Origin: a virus
IMG/VR virus record: IMGVR_UViG_3300020433_000030
Location: 1 to 31,384 of that record
DNA length: 31,384 bases
Reading direction: 5' to 3' (one strand)
How positions within the stretch are numbered: the stretch's first letter is position 1; every line of letters begins with the position of its first letter. Shown here piece by piece: positions 15,692-23,906 of this stretch. The position numbers and the translations under genes were made by a program. The notes beneath the pieces were generated by a model. The model had not been told where the DNA came from, searched no databases, and saw only the letters and a list, made by a program, of their open reading frames with translations.

Positions 15692-17530
15692 ATGGACCTT
15701 AAAACAGCGACAAAACTATTGAAGTATAGTCCTTCAGACGTACAACGTGTCAGATATGTCGTAGAGTATGCTAATCATAACACCGATAACCCTAGTGAGT
15801 ATATCGATGTGCATACACACAGCACTGCACAAAAAGAAATAGCACAGATTTTTGTAGAGACAGCAAACGCAGCAACACTTAATATGAAACCAAGTGATGC
15901 TTCTCCAAAGATTGATACTGTTAAGGAAAAGGAGACTACTGTAGATCCACAGTGCGAGAATCAGAGAACTATAAAAGCAAAACCATCAGAAGCATCTGCT
16001 AAGACAGAAGAGGTAGAACATATACAAGAGGAGAAACCAGGTCTTTACGCTAACGTTAGGAAAAAAGCAGCAAGAATTAAGGCAGGTTCTGGTGAGAAGA
16101 AAGCAAAACCTGGTGATGATGATTACCCTACAAAGAAACAGTGGGATGCAGCAGCAAAGACTGCTAAAGAAGAGGTTGAGCATCTTGATGAGTTGAGTAA
16201 CAAAACTCTAGGTGGTTACGTTGCTAAAGCATCAAAAGAAGTTGAAGGACATATGAAATACAAAGGTGATAACCCTGATGTTAAAAAAATAAAAGATAAA
16301 CAAATTAAAAAAAGAGTAGGTGGTATGGCAAAAGCAGGTGCTAAGATGGCAGAAGCATACGCTGCTGTATATGAAAAGTATGACAATAGATACTCTGATA
16401 ACACAGGTGAAGAGTCAGCAAAAAAGAAAGCAGCACTTGAAAAGAAAAGAGGAATGAAGTTAGACAATCATCCTCAGTTTAAGAGAGAAGAGGTGGAGCA
16501 TATTGAAGAGAAGGATACATCAGTAATGAAAAAGTATCTTGATGATAAAGCAAAGAAGTTAACAAAACAAAGAAACGCACAACCTGATCGTTATAAAAAT
16601 AATCCTGCTTTTGATAGTACTTCACCTAATCCTAAGTACGAGGGAGTATTGTATAGGGTAAAAGAAGCAGTTGAGAATTATAATGAAGAACTCAAGATGA
16701 CTAAGAAGGAATATGCTAAGATTCATAAAGACTTCAAGTCAGATGATCCTAAGAATCCTAGAACTACAAAGTACGTTCCAGGAAAAGGAACTGTATCAAT
16801 GCCTGTTAAGTTTGTAGAGCATCATCAAAAGGATAAAGATGGTAAGGTAATCGAACACGAAGATACCACACCAGTATCTGTAGAGGAAGGTCTAAAGCAA
16901 GCACGTAAGAACGTGGGAGCATCTAAGTGTTGGGATGGAAAGAAGATTGGCAGTCCTCCAACTAAAATGAAAAATGGAAAAGAAGTTCCTAACTGTGTTC
17001 CAGAAGAAATAATTAAGTCAACTAAATTTGTTATTTCTGAAACTCCAAAGGGAGATATGGGAAAAGACAGAGCGACTAAAGTAAAAGATAGAATAGCACG
17101 TAATTATGGTGGATCAGGAACTTACGGTGCAAAGTATAATGCTCCTGTTCGTAGACATAACCACGAGGCTGAAAGAGGTGTCAAGAAGAAGAAAGGTCAC
17201 GTTATGAATAGACCCAATTCGTATCATCCCTATAGTGATAGGAGACAAGGTGGATCTCATTGGTACAATCAAGGTCAAGGTTTAGCGGGTACAAAGAAAC
17301 ACGGTAAGTCTGACTACGATGAACCTTCAAGAAAGAAGGTCAAAAAAGAAAATTATTCTTGGAGAGAACAAATGAATTTTGAAGAAGGTATGGCAAGTCC
17401 TGAGAAAGGTACTGGTAAGTATTATGTTCAAGGCAAACCTACTGCTATGCAGTTAAAGAAAAGAGAAGAGATTGAGAAAGTGAAAAAGTATGGTAGTGTG
17501 GAAGCATACAACAAAAAAATGAATAAATAA
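15692..17530 (+). CDS. long Lys-rich modular protein, probable virion or capsid-associated component
   Basis: This 612-residue protein is built from modules common in marine T4-like phages. They are a GLYANVRKKAARIKAGSGEK-type segment (117-136), an LSNKTLGGYVAKA segment (168-180), and an ASKCWDGKK...VPNCVPEE segment (about 420-445). The acidic tag EEVEH recurs at 106, 160 and 266, and KPSDASPK/KPSEASAK at 66 and 97 is another repeat. The repeated acidic motifs could be cleavage or docking sites for the prohead protease, and the basic stretches could bind packaged DNA; both are inference. The preceding CTAAATAA (15663) is a weak late-type element. Confidence 0.75.
   Translation: MDLKTATKLLKYSPSDVQRVRYVVEYANHNTDNPSEYIDVHTHSTAQKEIAQIFVETANAATLNMKPSDASPKIDTVKEKETTVDPQCENQRTIKAKPSEASAKTEEVEHIQEEKPGLYANVRKKAARIKAGSGEKKAKPGDDDYPTKKQWDAAAKTAKEEVEHLDELSNKTLGGYVAKASKEVEGHMKYKGDNPDVKKIKDKQIKKRVGGMAKAGAKMAEAYAAVYEKYDNRYSDNTGEESAKKKAALEKKRGMKLDNHPQFKREEVEHIEEKDTSVMKKYLDDKAKKLTKQRNAQPDRYKNNPAFDSTSPNPKYEGVLYRVKEAVENYNEELKMTKKEYAKIHKDFKSDDPKNPRTTKYVPGKGTVSMPVKFVEHHQKDKDGKVIEHEDTTPVSVEEGLKQARKNVGASKCWDGKKIGSPPTKMKNGKEVPNCVPEEIIKSTKFVISETPKGDMGKDRATKVKDRIARNYGGSGTYGAKYNAPVRRHNHEAERGVKKKKGHVMNRPNSYHPYSDRRQGGSHWYNQGQGLAGTKKHGKSDYDEPSRKKVKKENYSWREQMNFEEGMASPEKGTGKYYVQGKPTAMQLKKREEIEKVKKYGSVEAYNKKMNK
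17522..17529 (+). promoter_or_regulatory. late-type promoter motif (AATAAATA)
   Basis: AATAAATA overlaps the stop codon of the upstream gene and ends two bases before ATG 17532, so a transcript starting there would be almost leaderless. It matches the T4-like cyanophage late motif. Confidence 0.5.
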
Positions 17531-17531
17531 A

Positions 17532-17987
17532 ATGGAACTCTCTGAAAAGAAATCTAAGATTTTAGTAAACCCAAAGAAATCTGATCTAATGAAAGAATCT
17601 ATTCGCGAAATGCTTCGTCTTGAAGTACAAAACCTACAAGAGAAAGCAAAGAAAACACTTGATCCTGTAGGAAAAGAGGACAAGGACATCGACAACGACG
17701 GTGATCACGACAAAGATGATAAGTATCTTCTTAACAGAAGAAAGACTATATCAAAAGCAATGGGTAAGAAGACTCATATCTGTGCAAAGATGGCAGAGCA
17801 CGCTGATTATGGTCTTGTAACTACAATCCCAGAGCATCACACTCTAGTTGAGATGGAAGAACCAGATGATCAGGGTAACACTCACTACGTATCACACTAT
17901 GACATCGTAGACAAGGGTGGAAGAATCTATGAGAACGTAGCAGTAGAAGATTTAGAAGTATTAGTATCCGAAGCACATAATCATTGA
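17532..17987 (+). CDS. DxDxDG-motif protein, probable virion component
   Basis: The 151-residue protein contains D52-x-D54-x-D56-G-D58, an EF-hand or dockerin-like calcium loop, followed by KDDKYLLNRRKTISKAMGKK, a combination recurrent in phage head-related proteins. The C-terminal half is a compact alpha/beta domain (LVTTIPEHHTLVEMEEPDDQG then THYVSHYDIVDKGGRIYENV). Two-part layout, small size and a late-type promoter suggest a structural or processed head component. The function is not established. Confidence 0.75.
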   Translation: MELSEKKSKILVNPKKSDLMKESIREMLRLEVQNLQEKAKKTLDPVGKEDKDIDNDGDHDKDDKYLLNRRKTISKAMGKKTHICAKMAEHADYGLVTTIPEHHTLVEMEEPDDQGNTHYVSHYDIVDKGGRIYENVAVEDLEVLVSEAHNH

Positions 17988-18023
17988 TGTATATATAGGG
18001 TAGGTACCTTATTCTTTATTAAA

Positions 18024-18230
18024 ATGATTGGTTCAGTTTCAAGTTTTCTCTTACCTTTTGCAAAGAGTATTATAGAGAAAGCAATCGCTAAAATTCCTGA
18101 TGATGCAGAACTTGGTGATAAACTCATCGACATCTGTTTAGTCATCATCGGTAAAGCAGTCAAAATGACTAAAACACAAGCAGATGATAAGTTGTTTGAG
18201 CAAGTCTCAGCAGCAATCAAAGCAAGATAA
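18024..18230 (+). CDS. small hypothetical protein
   Basis: A 68-residue, mostly helical protein with an amphipathic, partly hydrophobic N-terminus (MIGSVSSFLLPFAKSIIEKAI) and a Lys-rich end. It sits alone between the upstream gene and a strong terminator at 18234. I do not recognise a family. Confidence 0.65.
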   Translation: MIGSVSSFLLPFAKSIIEKAIAKIPDDAELGDKLIDICLVIIGKAVKMTKTQADDKLFEQVSAAIKAR

Positions 18231-18233
18231 ACG

Positions 18234-18257
18234 AAGGAGGGTACACCCCTCCTTTTT
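18234..18257 (+). terminator. intrinsic terminator
   Basis: AAGGAGGG (18234-18241) pairs with CCCTCCTT (18247-18254) around a five-base loop, ending in T. It separates the small protein gene from the late promoter that follows. Confidence 0.85.
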
Positions 18258-18259
18258 AT

Positions 18260-18267
18260 TATAAATA
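18260..18267 (+). promoter_or_regulatory. late promoter (TATAAATA)
   Basis: An exact TATAAATA directly after the terminator and 36 bases before ATG 18304, where the mRNA start should lie. It is the best late-promoter match in the window and would drive the Ig-like protein gene. Confidence 0.75.
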
Positions 18268-18303
18268 AATAATAGGAAACACAATGTTCTTGGAGAATAA
18301 CTA

Positions 18304-19092
18304 ATGGCGATCTATGGTAAGATTGACGCTGCTGCATTTACACAGAACATTAGCGTCACTAATGGCGACGCTACTGTAACGAAAAATGCTGCTGATAGCG
18401 TAGTCCCAGGTGACGTACTAGAAATTTCTAGCGTTGCATATATTGTTAAACAGGTAACTAGCACTACTGCTATAGAGTTACATAAAGCATATGCAGGATC
18501 AACTGCAACAGTTACTGCATCAAGCGTAATTAAAAGAACTCCACCAAAAGCGGTTGCAGAGTATGTAATCAAAGGTGGAGATAGTATCACTGACTATCAA
18601 TTAGTATTTGTAGATACAACAGAAGATGGAATTGCATCTAACAAGTCTCGTGGTATAGACGGACCAGGATGGTGGTTGTATAGAACATACAATACAGCAC
18701 AAGGAACCACACGTCATAAAGCAGAGAAACTTGCTGCACTAAGAGTAGCAGCAGGAACATCAGGTGATATGGCAGACGAGACAGTAGTAGCAGACGTACT
18801 TGAGACTATTACTATCGGTACACAACCTTCTAACCAGACCTCATCTAGTGGTGCTGCAACATTCACAGTTGCTGCAACTGTTGATCAGTCAGGTACAATC
18901 ACATATCAGTGGCAGAAGAGAACTGCTAGTGGTACTAGATTTGCTGACGTAAGTGGTGCTACAAGTGCATCTCTTGTATTGTCTGGACAACTTGCTGCTA
19001 ATGACGGTGACTCATACAGAGTTAAAGTTAACAGTAGCAAAGGTGCTAAAGAGGTAGTAAGTTCTATCGCAACTCTATCATTTGGTAGTTAA
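18304..19092 (+). CDS. virion structural protein with Ig-like C-terminal domain
   Basis: The 262-residue protein is low in Cys and rich in Thr, Ser, Ala and Val. Residues about 165-262 form an Ig-like domain (SGTITYQWQKRTASG, DVSGATSASLVLSGQLAANDGDSYRVKV, then a final strand), as in the decorative or adhesive domains of T4-like phage coats. The N-terminal half is a separate beta-rich domain. The strong late promoter and the Ig domain suggest a capsid-decoration or host-binding component; Hoc-like is possible but unproven. Confidence 0.8.
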   Translation: MAIYGKIDAAAFTQNISVTNGDATVTKNAADSVVPGDVLEISSVAYIVKQVTSTTAIELHKAYAGSTATVTASSVIKRTPPKAVAEYVIKGGDSITDYQLVFVDTTEDGIASNKSRGIDGPGWWLYRTYNTAQGTTRHKAEKLAALRVAAGTSGDMADETVVADVLETITIGTQPSNQTSSSGAATFTVAATVDQSGTITYQWQKRTASGTRFADVSGATSASLVLSGQLAANDGDSYRVKVNSSKGAKEVVSSIATLSFGS

Positions 19093-19109
19093 TTAAATTA
19101 TAATTCGTT

Positions 19110-19484
19110 ATGAATTTTTCAGTGTTAACGAACGACAACTATATGTTGTTCGCTATGAAGCATTATGACAATCCCCAGTCTGTAACTTACGATGATTTCC
19201 AAGAAGATATGATGAGGTTTAAGTATCTCAAACGTCTTTTTGGCAGATATGTTAAGTCTGGGGTATTGCGTAATCATTTGATCTTAAATCATTTGATTGT
19301 ATTGTTTAATGTGTTTGGTGAAGCAGCAATACCTTTATTGATTTTTAAAATTGAGATGGAGTATTGGTCTATTATGAAATCTTATCTATTATATCTGAAT
19401 AGATTAGATCCGAATGGTGGCAATGGTATTCTTGATGAGATAATCATTGACGCTGAAGTTACATCACAGTTGAGTAAACTCTAA
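19110..19484 (+). CDS. conserved-looking phage protein, unknown function
   Basis: This 124-residue protein has a helical, hydrophobic and aromatic composition (LRNHLILNHLIVLFNVFGEAAIPLLIFKIEMEYW), suggesting a compact helical fold or membrane association, and an acidic C-terminus. It sits after the Ig-like protein, and its stop overlaps the next ATG, consistent with late co-expression. It resembles uncharacterised proteins of T4-like cyanophages, but I cannot name a function. Confidence 0.7.
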   Translation: MNFSVLTNDNYMLFAMKHYDNPQSVTYDDFQEDMMRFKYLKRLFGRYVKSGVLRNHLILNHLIVLFNVFGEAAIPLLIFKIEMEYWSIMKSYLLYLNRLDPNGGNGILDEIIIDAEVTSQLSKL

Positions 19485-20191
19485 TGCCCGCAGTATCAGT
19501 TAAACAACGTAGATTTATGGGGATGGTCAGAGCAGTCCAGAAGGGCGAGATGTCTGCACCATCGAAAGAGATTGCGTCTGCTGCTAAAGGTATGAAAAAG
19601 ACTGATGTAAAGAAGTTCGCCTCTACTAAAGAGAAAGAACTACCTATGGTGAAAGAATATATGGTTGGGTATGGTGCTGTTGTATCGTCAGCAAGACCTG
19701 GATCTACCAGTCATAGTGATGCGAAAGGAAAGTATGTTGCTAAGACAGAGAAGAAAAAGAAAACTGTCAAAGAAGAAGGTGCTCCTACTATGAGCACAGG
19801 TTCTACTGCACAAGCAGCGGGATTCTCTGGTGACTCTGATCCTAATGGTCCTACAGCAGGACTAGATGAACCTTTAGGTGGTGTTGGTAGACCAGTTAAA
19901 GGTAGAAGGTTTAAATGTAAAACCAAAAAGAATGGAACCATCAAGTGTGGTCCTTCTACTACTAAAGAAAGTTATACTAGAAATGAGGGGAGATACTTTC
20001 CTTTCAAAGTAGAGTTTACTGAGTTTGAAGGAGAGACAGATTTTGTATTCTATGGTCGTAGTGTCTCTGATGTGAGACTACGTTTGAGATCTATATACAG
20101 ACCAGAGAAGTTTGATAAGATCAAAATCACTCGCTTAACACCTTCTACTGTGTTAAAATATTACTGGGATAAGCGTCAAGGAGCAATGTAG
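19484..20191 (+). CDS. DUF3008-like protein, probable virion-associated
   Basis: The 235-residue protein has an N-terminal DUF3008-type segment, VSVKQRRFMGMVRAVQKGEM, then DVKKFASTKEKELPMV. A Lys/Gly-rich linker follows, a small region with GRRFKCKTKKNGTIKC (two Cys) in the middle, and a C-terminal alpha/beta domain (FPFKVEFTEFEGETDFVFYG). The start shares a base with the upstream stop and the stop shares a base with the next GTG. The function of DUF3008 is unknown; its place in a late-type cluster hints at the particle. Confidence 0.8.
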   Translation: MPAVSVKQRRFMGMVRAVQKGEMSAPSKEIASAAKGMKKTDVKKFASTKEKELPMVKEYMVGYGAVVSSARPGSTSHSDAKGKYVAKTEKKKKTVKEEGAPTMSTGSTAQAAGFSGDSDPNGPTAGLDEPLGGVGRPVKGRRFKCKTKKNGTIKCGPSTTKESYTRNEGRYFPFKVEFTEFEGETDFVFYGRSVSDVRLRLRSIYRPEKFDKIKITRLTPSTVLKYYWDKRQGAM

Positions 20192-20571
20192 TGTCTGATA
20201 TTAATTCAGCGATAATAGAAAGACTAGAAAAAGTTGTAGATACCCTTCAAGAGAACTCTGTAAAGATGGGTCAACTGCTTGCGGTTCATAATGAGAAGTT
20301 AGATAAGCAAGATAAGATTGATCAAGTTCTATTCGAGAAGGTAGATAGACTACACGCTGATGTGACCAGAGAAACAAACTCTATCAAGAAAGGATGCGAG
20401 AGAGATATTAGGATGGTAGATGATAGACTCAGGTTAATGGAAAAGAAGATGTGGAGTATCTTTGGTGCTCTTAGTATTATTTCTTTTCTTGTAAGTCCAG
20501 TTGGACAGAAAGTGATACAACCAATGTTGACAACTCAGACAAATACGAGTAATATAGAAGTCATTCCATAA
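20191..20571 (+). CDS. coiled-coil protein with C-terminal membrane helix
   Basis: A 126-residue protein from GTG 20191, with AAGGAGC upstream. Residues 5-87 form a helical coiled coil (LEKVVDTLQENSVKMGQLLAVHNEKL, then KVDRLHADVTRETNS), followed by a hydrophobic helix (WSIFGALSIISFLVSPVG) and a short polar tail. The arrangement resembles phage spanin- or XhlA-like small membrane proteins, but I see no specific motif. Function unknown. Confidence 0.65.
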   Translation: MSDINSAIIERLEKVVDTLQENSVKMGQLLAVHNEKLDKQDKIDQVLFEKVDRLHADVTRETNSIKKGCERDIRMVDDRLRLMEKKMWSIFGALSIISFLVSPVGQKVIQPMLTTQTNTSNIEVIP

Positions 20572-20583
20572 AAATCTTTTGTA

Positions 20584-21582
20584 ATGAGTTATGTTGATGT
20601 CAAGTATGCACGTCTTGTAGGCGGTCGTCTTGACAACTTCAAGGAAAAGAAGACAAACCTATACAATTTTAGATGCCCTTATTGCGGAGACTCACAGAAA
20701 CATAAGTCTAAAGCAAGAGGGTATTTTTTCGTCAAAGGTTCTGACTTCATATTCAAGTGTCACAACTGTGGTGTTGGTAGAACTCTTGGAAATTTCTTGA
20801 AAGATCACGCACGAGACTTGTACGATCAGTTTGTTTTAGAAAGATATAAGATGGGATTGACAGGTAAAAGTACAAGGGTTGCTGAACCAAAATTTACGAG
20901 TGTTCAAACCAAACCAATCTTTAATACAGGTACTAAGATTCCAAAAATCTCAGACCTAAATAAAGAACACCCTGCAAGATCTTATCTTGAATCTAGAAAT
21001 ATTAATGGAGACAAACTTGATAGAATATTCTATGCAGAGAACTTTAAAGCGTTTGTTAACAAGTACAAACATACCTTTGATGATCTGCAAAAAGATAGTC
21101 CAAGGATTATAATACCACTCATAGACCAAAGTGGAAAATGGTTTGGAGTGCAAGGAAGATCACTTCTACCTGACTCAAAACTAAGATACATTACTATTAT
21201 TTTCGATGAAACAAAACAAAAAGTCTTTGGTCTCGACACAATCGATAGCAGCAAGACAGTCTACATCGTGGAAGGACCGTTTGATTCCCTCTTCTTGGAA
21301 AACTGCGTTGCTATGTGCGGGTCCGATCTTGATCCTAGGTCGTTTGGTTGGAGCGATTGTGTTTGGGTTTTTGATAATGAACCACGCAACAAACAAATCA
21401 CCAACCGAATCTCAAATACAATCTCTAGAGGTGATAAGGTCGTCATCTGGAACAACTCCATAAAAGAAAAAGATGTCAACGATATGATTCTATCTGGACA
21501 TAAGGTTCAAAGTATAGTAGAATCAAACACCTACTCAGGGTTAACAGCACAAGTTAAATTTCAAAACTGGAAAAAAGTATGA
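20584..21582 (+). CDS. 61: DNA primase (T4 gp61-like)
   Basis: The 332-residue primase has a zinc ribbon at the N-terminus (C31/C34 and C59/C62, with FRCPYCG and FKCHNCG), a linker region, and a TOPRIM core. The TOPRIM carries E230 in VYIVEGPFDS and D264 in VFDNEP for metal binding. It makes RNA primers on the lagging strand with gp41 helicase, encoded at 9683 instead of next to it. The stop overlaps the NrdA start (ATGA). Confidence 0.93.
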   Translation: MSYVDVKYARLVGGRLDNFKEKKTNLYNFRCPYCGDSQKHKSKARGYFFVKGSDFIFKCHNCGVGRTLGNFLKDHARDLYDQFVLERYKMGLTGKSTRVAEPKFTSVQTKPIFNTGTKIPKISDLNKEHPARSYLESRNINGDKLDRIFYAENFKAFVNKYKHTFDDLQKDSPRIIIPLIDQSGKWFGVQGRSLLPDSKLRYITIIFDETKQKVFGLDTIDSSKTVYIVEGPFDSLFLENCVAMCGSDLDPRSFGWSDCVWVFDNEPRNKQITNRISNTISRGDKVVIWNNSIKEKDVNDMILSGHKVQSIVESNTYSGLTAQVKFQNWKKV

Positions 21583-23906
21583 ACGTAATTAAAAGGGATG
21601 GCACTGCCGAACCTCTCAACCTAGATAAGATACATCAAATGGTTGAGTTTGCCTGTGAAGACATAACAGGTGTATCATCATCACAAGTAGAGATGAATAG
21701 TGGTCTACAGTTTTTTGATGGTATTGAATCAGAACAGATTCAAAATATTCTTATTAAATCTGCGAGTGATTTGATTAGTTTAGATTCACCTAACTATCAA
21801 TTCGTAGCAGCAAGATTGCTATTGTTTAGTGTCCGTAAACAAGTATTTCCTGAGTGGAATCAAACAGGATACCCTAAACTAAAAGATCACGTAGAGACTT
21901 GTGCAGAAGTAGGAGTATATGATGGTGGAATCCTAAAGAAATATGACGATCAAGAGTGGGAAGAACTAAATTCTTATATAGATCATCAACGTTGCTATGG
22001 ATTTACTTATGCAGGGTTGAGACAGATCGTAGATAAGTATCTTGTACAAGATCGCAGCACTGGTAAGGTATATGAGACACCCCAGTATATGTACATAATG
22101 GTTGCAGCAACTTTGTTCCAAGATTATCCTAAAGAAACGAGACTCGATTATGTCAAACGCTACTACACAGCAACCTCCAAAGGAAAAATCAACGTCCCAA
22201 CCCCAGTTCTCGCAGGTGTTAGAACACCTCTTCGGCAGTTTGCGTCTTGCGTTCTGGTTGATGTTGACGACACCTTGGATAGTATTTTTACTTCTGATAT
22301 GGCCATTGGTCGTTATGTCGCACAGAGGGCAGGTATTGGTATCAACGCAGGTCGCATCCGTGGGATCAACAGTAAAATCAGGGGTGGAGAAGTTCAACAC
22401 ACGGGTGTTGTACCGTTCCTCAAAAAGTTTGAAAGCACTGTCAGATGTTGCACTCAGAATGGCATTAGAGGTGGATCGGCAACTGTCCACTTCCCCATCT
22501 GGCACCAAGAAATAGAAGATATTATTGTACTTAAGAACAACAAAGGTACAGAGGACAACCGTGTCAGAAAACTAGACTATAGTATTCAGTTCAGTGAATT
22601 ATTCTATAGAAGGTTCATAGAGAATGGAGAAATCACACTCTTCTCACCACACGATGTACCAGGATTATATGATGCTTTTGGAACTCCTGAGTTTGACGCA
22701 CTGTATGTTCAGTATGAGATGGATGAATCAGTACCTAAGAAAAAGGTAGGGGCACAAGATCTTATTCTAAACTTCTTAAAGGAAAGAGCAGAGACTGGTC
22801 GTTTATATATTATGAATATAGACCATTGCAATAGTCACAGTTCATTTAAAGACAAGGTTAATATGAGTAACCTATGTCAAGAGATAACTTTACCCACTGA
22901 TCCTGTAGATCATATAGATGAAGACGGTGGTGAGATTGCACTCTGCATTCTATCTGCTATTAACGTAGGTAAACTACGTAATCTCAATGAGATGGAAGAA
23001 CTATGTGATCTTGCAGTTCGTGGGTTAGAAGAACTAATTGATTACCAACGCTACCCTGTTGCAGCAGCACGACGTAGCACCCTTGCAAGACGCTCCTTGG
23101 GCATTGGTTACATCGGTCTAGCACATTACCTAGCAAAGAATGGATTTAAGTATAACGATCAAGGTGCATATGACTTGGTACATCAACTAACTGAGTCATT
23201 CCAATACCACCTACTCAAGGCATCAAATGAGATAGCAAAAGAGAAAGGTGCTTGTGATGGTTTCTCCCACACAAAATACTCTGATGGAATCTTACCAATA
23301 GATACATATAAGGGTGAGGTAGATCAGATAACAAAAGAGGGATACAATTATGATTGGGAATCTCTTAGGAATTCTATCAAAGAGTTCGGACTCAGGCACA
23401 GCACTCTGTCCGCACAAATGCCTTCGGAGAGCAGTTCCGTTGTGTCTAATGCAACAAACGGAATCGAACCTCCTAGAGACTACTTGTCCGTTAAGAAATC
23501 AAAGAAAGGACCTCTTAAGCAGATTGTTCCAGGGTTTCCACATCTAAAAAACAAGTACACTTTACTATGGGATATGCCATCGAATGAAGGTTATATCAAA
23601 ATCACATCTGTTATGCAAAAGTTTTTTGATCAGGCAATCAGTGGTAACTGGAGTTATAATCCAGAGAACTATGATAATGATGAAGTGCCTGTCTCTGTTA
23701 TGGCACAGGATCTTCTTACCACATACAAGTATGGTTGGAAAACTTCTTACTATCAGAATACATATGATGCTAAGAAAGAAATTGAAGAACCTGCACATCC
23801 AATGGGATGGAGGGATGATGTTCCTATGGACGAAACCAACCAAAGATTAAACCAATTAATACAAGAATTAGAACAGGAGGAAGACTGTGACAGTTGCAAA
23901 GTTTAA
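21579..23906 (+). CDS. nrdA: ribonucleotide reductase alpha subunit, class Ia
   Basis: The 775-residue large subunit reduces ribonucleoside diphosphates to the deoxy form, using the radical passed from NrdB. It carries the paired active-site cysteines C224 and C456, the N431-x-C433-x-E435 catalytic triad (NLCQEI), MPSESSSVVSNATNG, and a C-terminal DCDSCKV redox pair that is re-reduced by thioredoxin or glutaredoxin. A compact N-terminal ATP-cone-like segment precedes the barrel. The 3' end overlaps the nrdB start by 20 bases, so the two subunits are coupled. Deoxynucleotide supply would feed the phage polymerase. Confidence 0.97.
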   Translation: MNVIKRDGTAEPLNLDKIHQMVEFACEDITGVSSSQVEMNSGLQFFDGIESEQIQNILIKSASDLISLDSPNYQFVAARLLLFSVRKQVFPEWNQTGYPKLKDHVETCAEVGVYDGGILKKYDDQEWEELNSYIDHQRCYGFTYAGLRQIVDKYLVQDRSTGKVYETPQYMYIMVAATLFQDYPKETRLDYVKRYYTATSKGKINVPTPVLAGVRTPLRQFASCVLVDVDDTLDSIFTSDMAIGRYVAQRAGIGINAGRIRGINSKIRGGEVQHTGVVPFLKKFESTVRCCTQNGIRGGSATVHFPIWHQEIEDIIVLKNNKGTEDNRVRKLDYSIQFSELFYRRFIENGEITLFSPHDVPGLYDAFGTPEFDALYVQYEMDESVPKKKVGAQDLILNFLKERAETGRLYIMNIDHCNSHSSFKDKVNMSNLCQEITLPTDPVDHIDEDGGEIALCILSAINVGKLRNLNEMEELCDLAVRGLEELIDYQRYPVAAARRSTLARRSLGIGYIGLAHYLAKNGFKYNDQGAYDLVHQLTESFQYHLLKASNEIAKEKGACDGFSHTKYSDGILPIDTYKGEVDQITKEGYNYDWESLRNSIKEFGLRHSTLSAQMPSESSSVVSNATNGIEPPRDYLSVKKSKKGPLKQIVPGFPHLKNKYTLLWDMPSNEGYIKITSVMQKFFDQAISGNWSYNPENYDNDEVPVSVMAQDLLTTYKYGWKTSYYQNTYDAKKEIEEPAHPMGWRDDVPMDETNQRLNQLIQELEQEEDCDSCKV

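Noticed and set aside
21966-22515. Two long frames (one antisense, one sense) inside nrdA
   Set aside because: They overlap a well-supported nrdA with intact catalytic motifs and show no recognisable domain or ribosome site.
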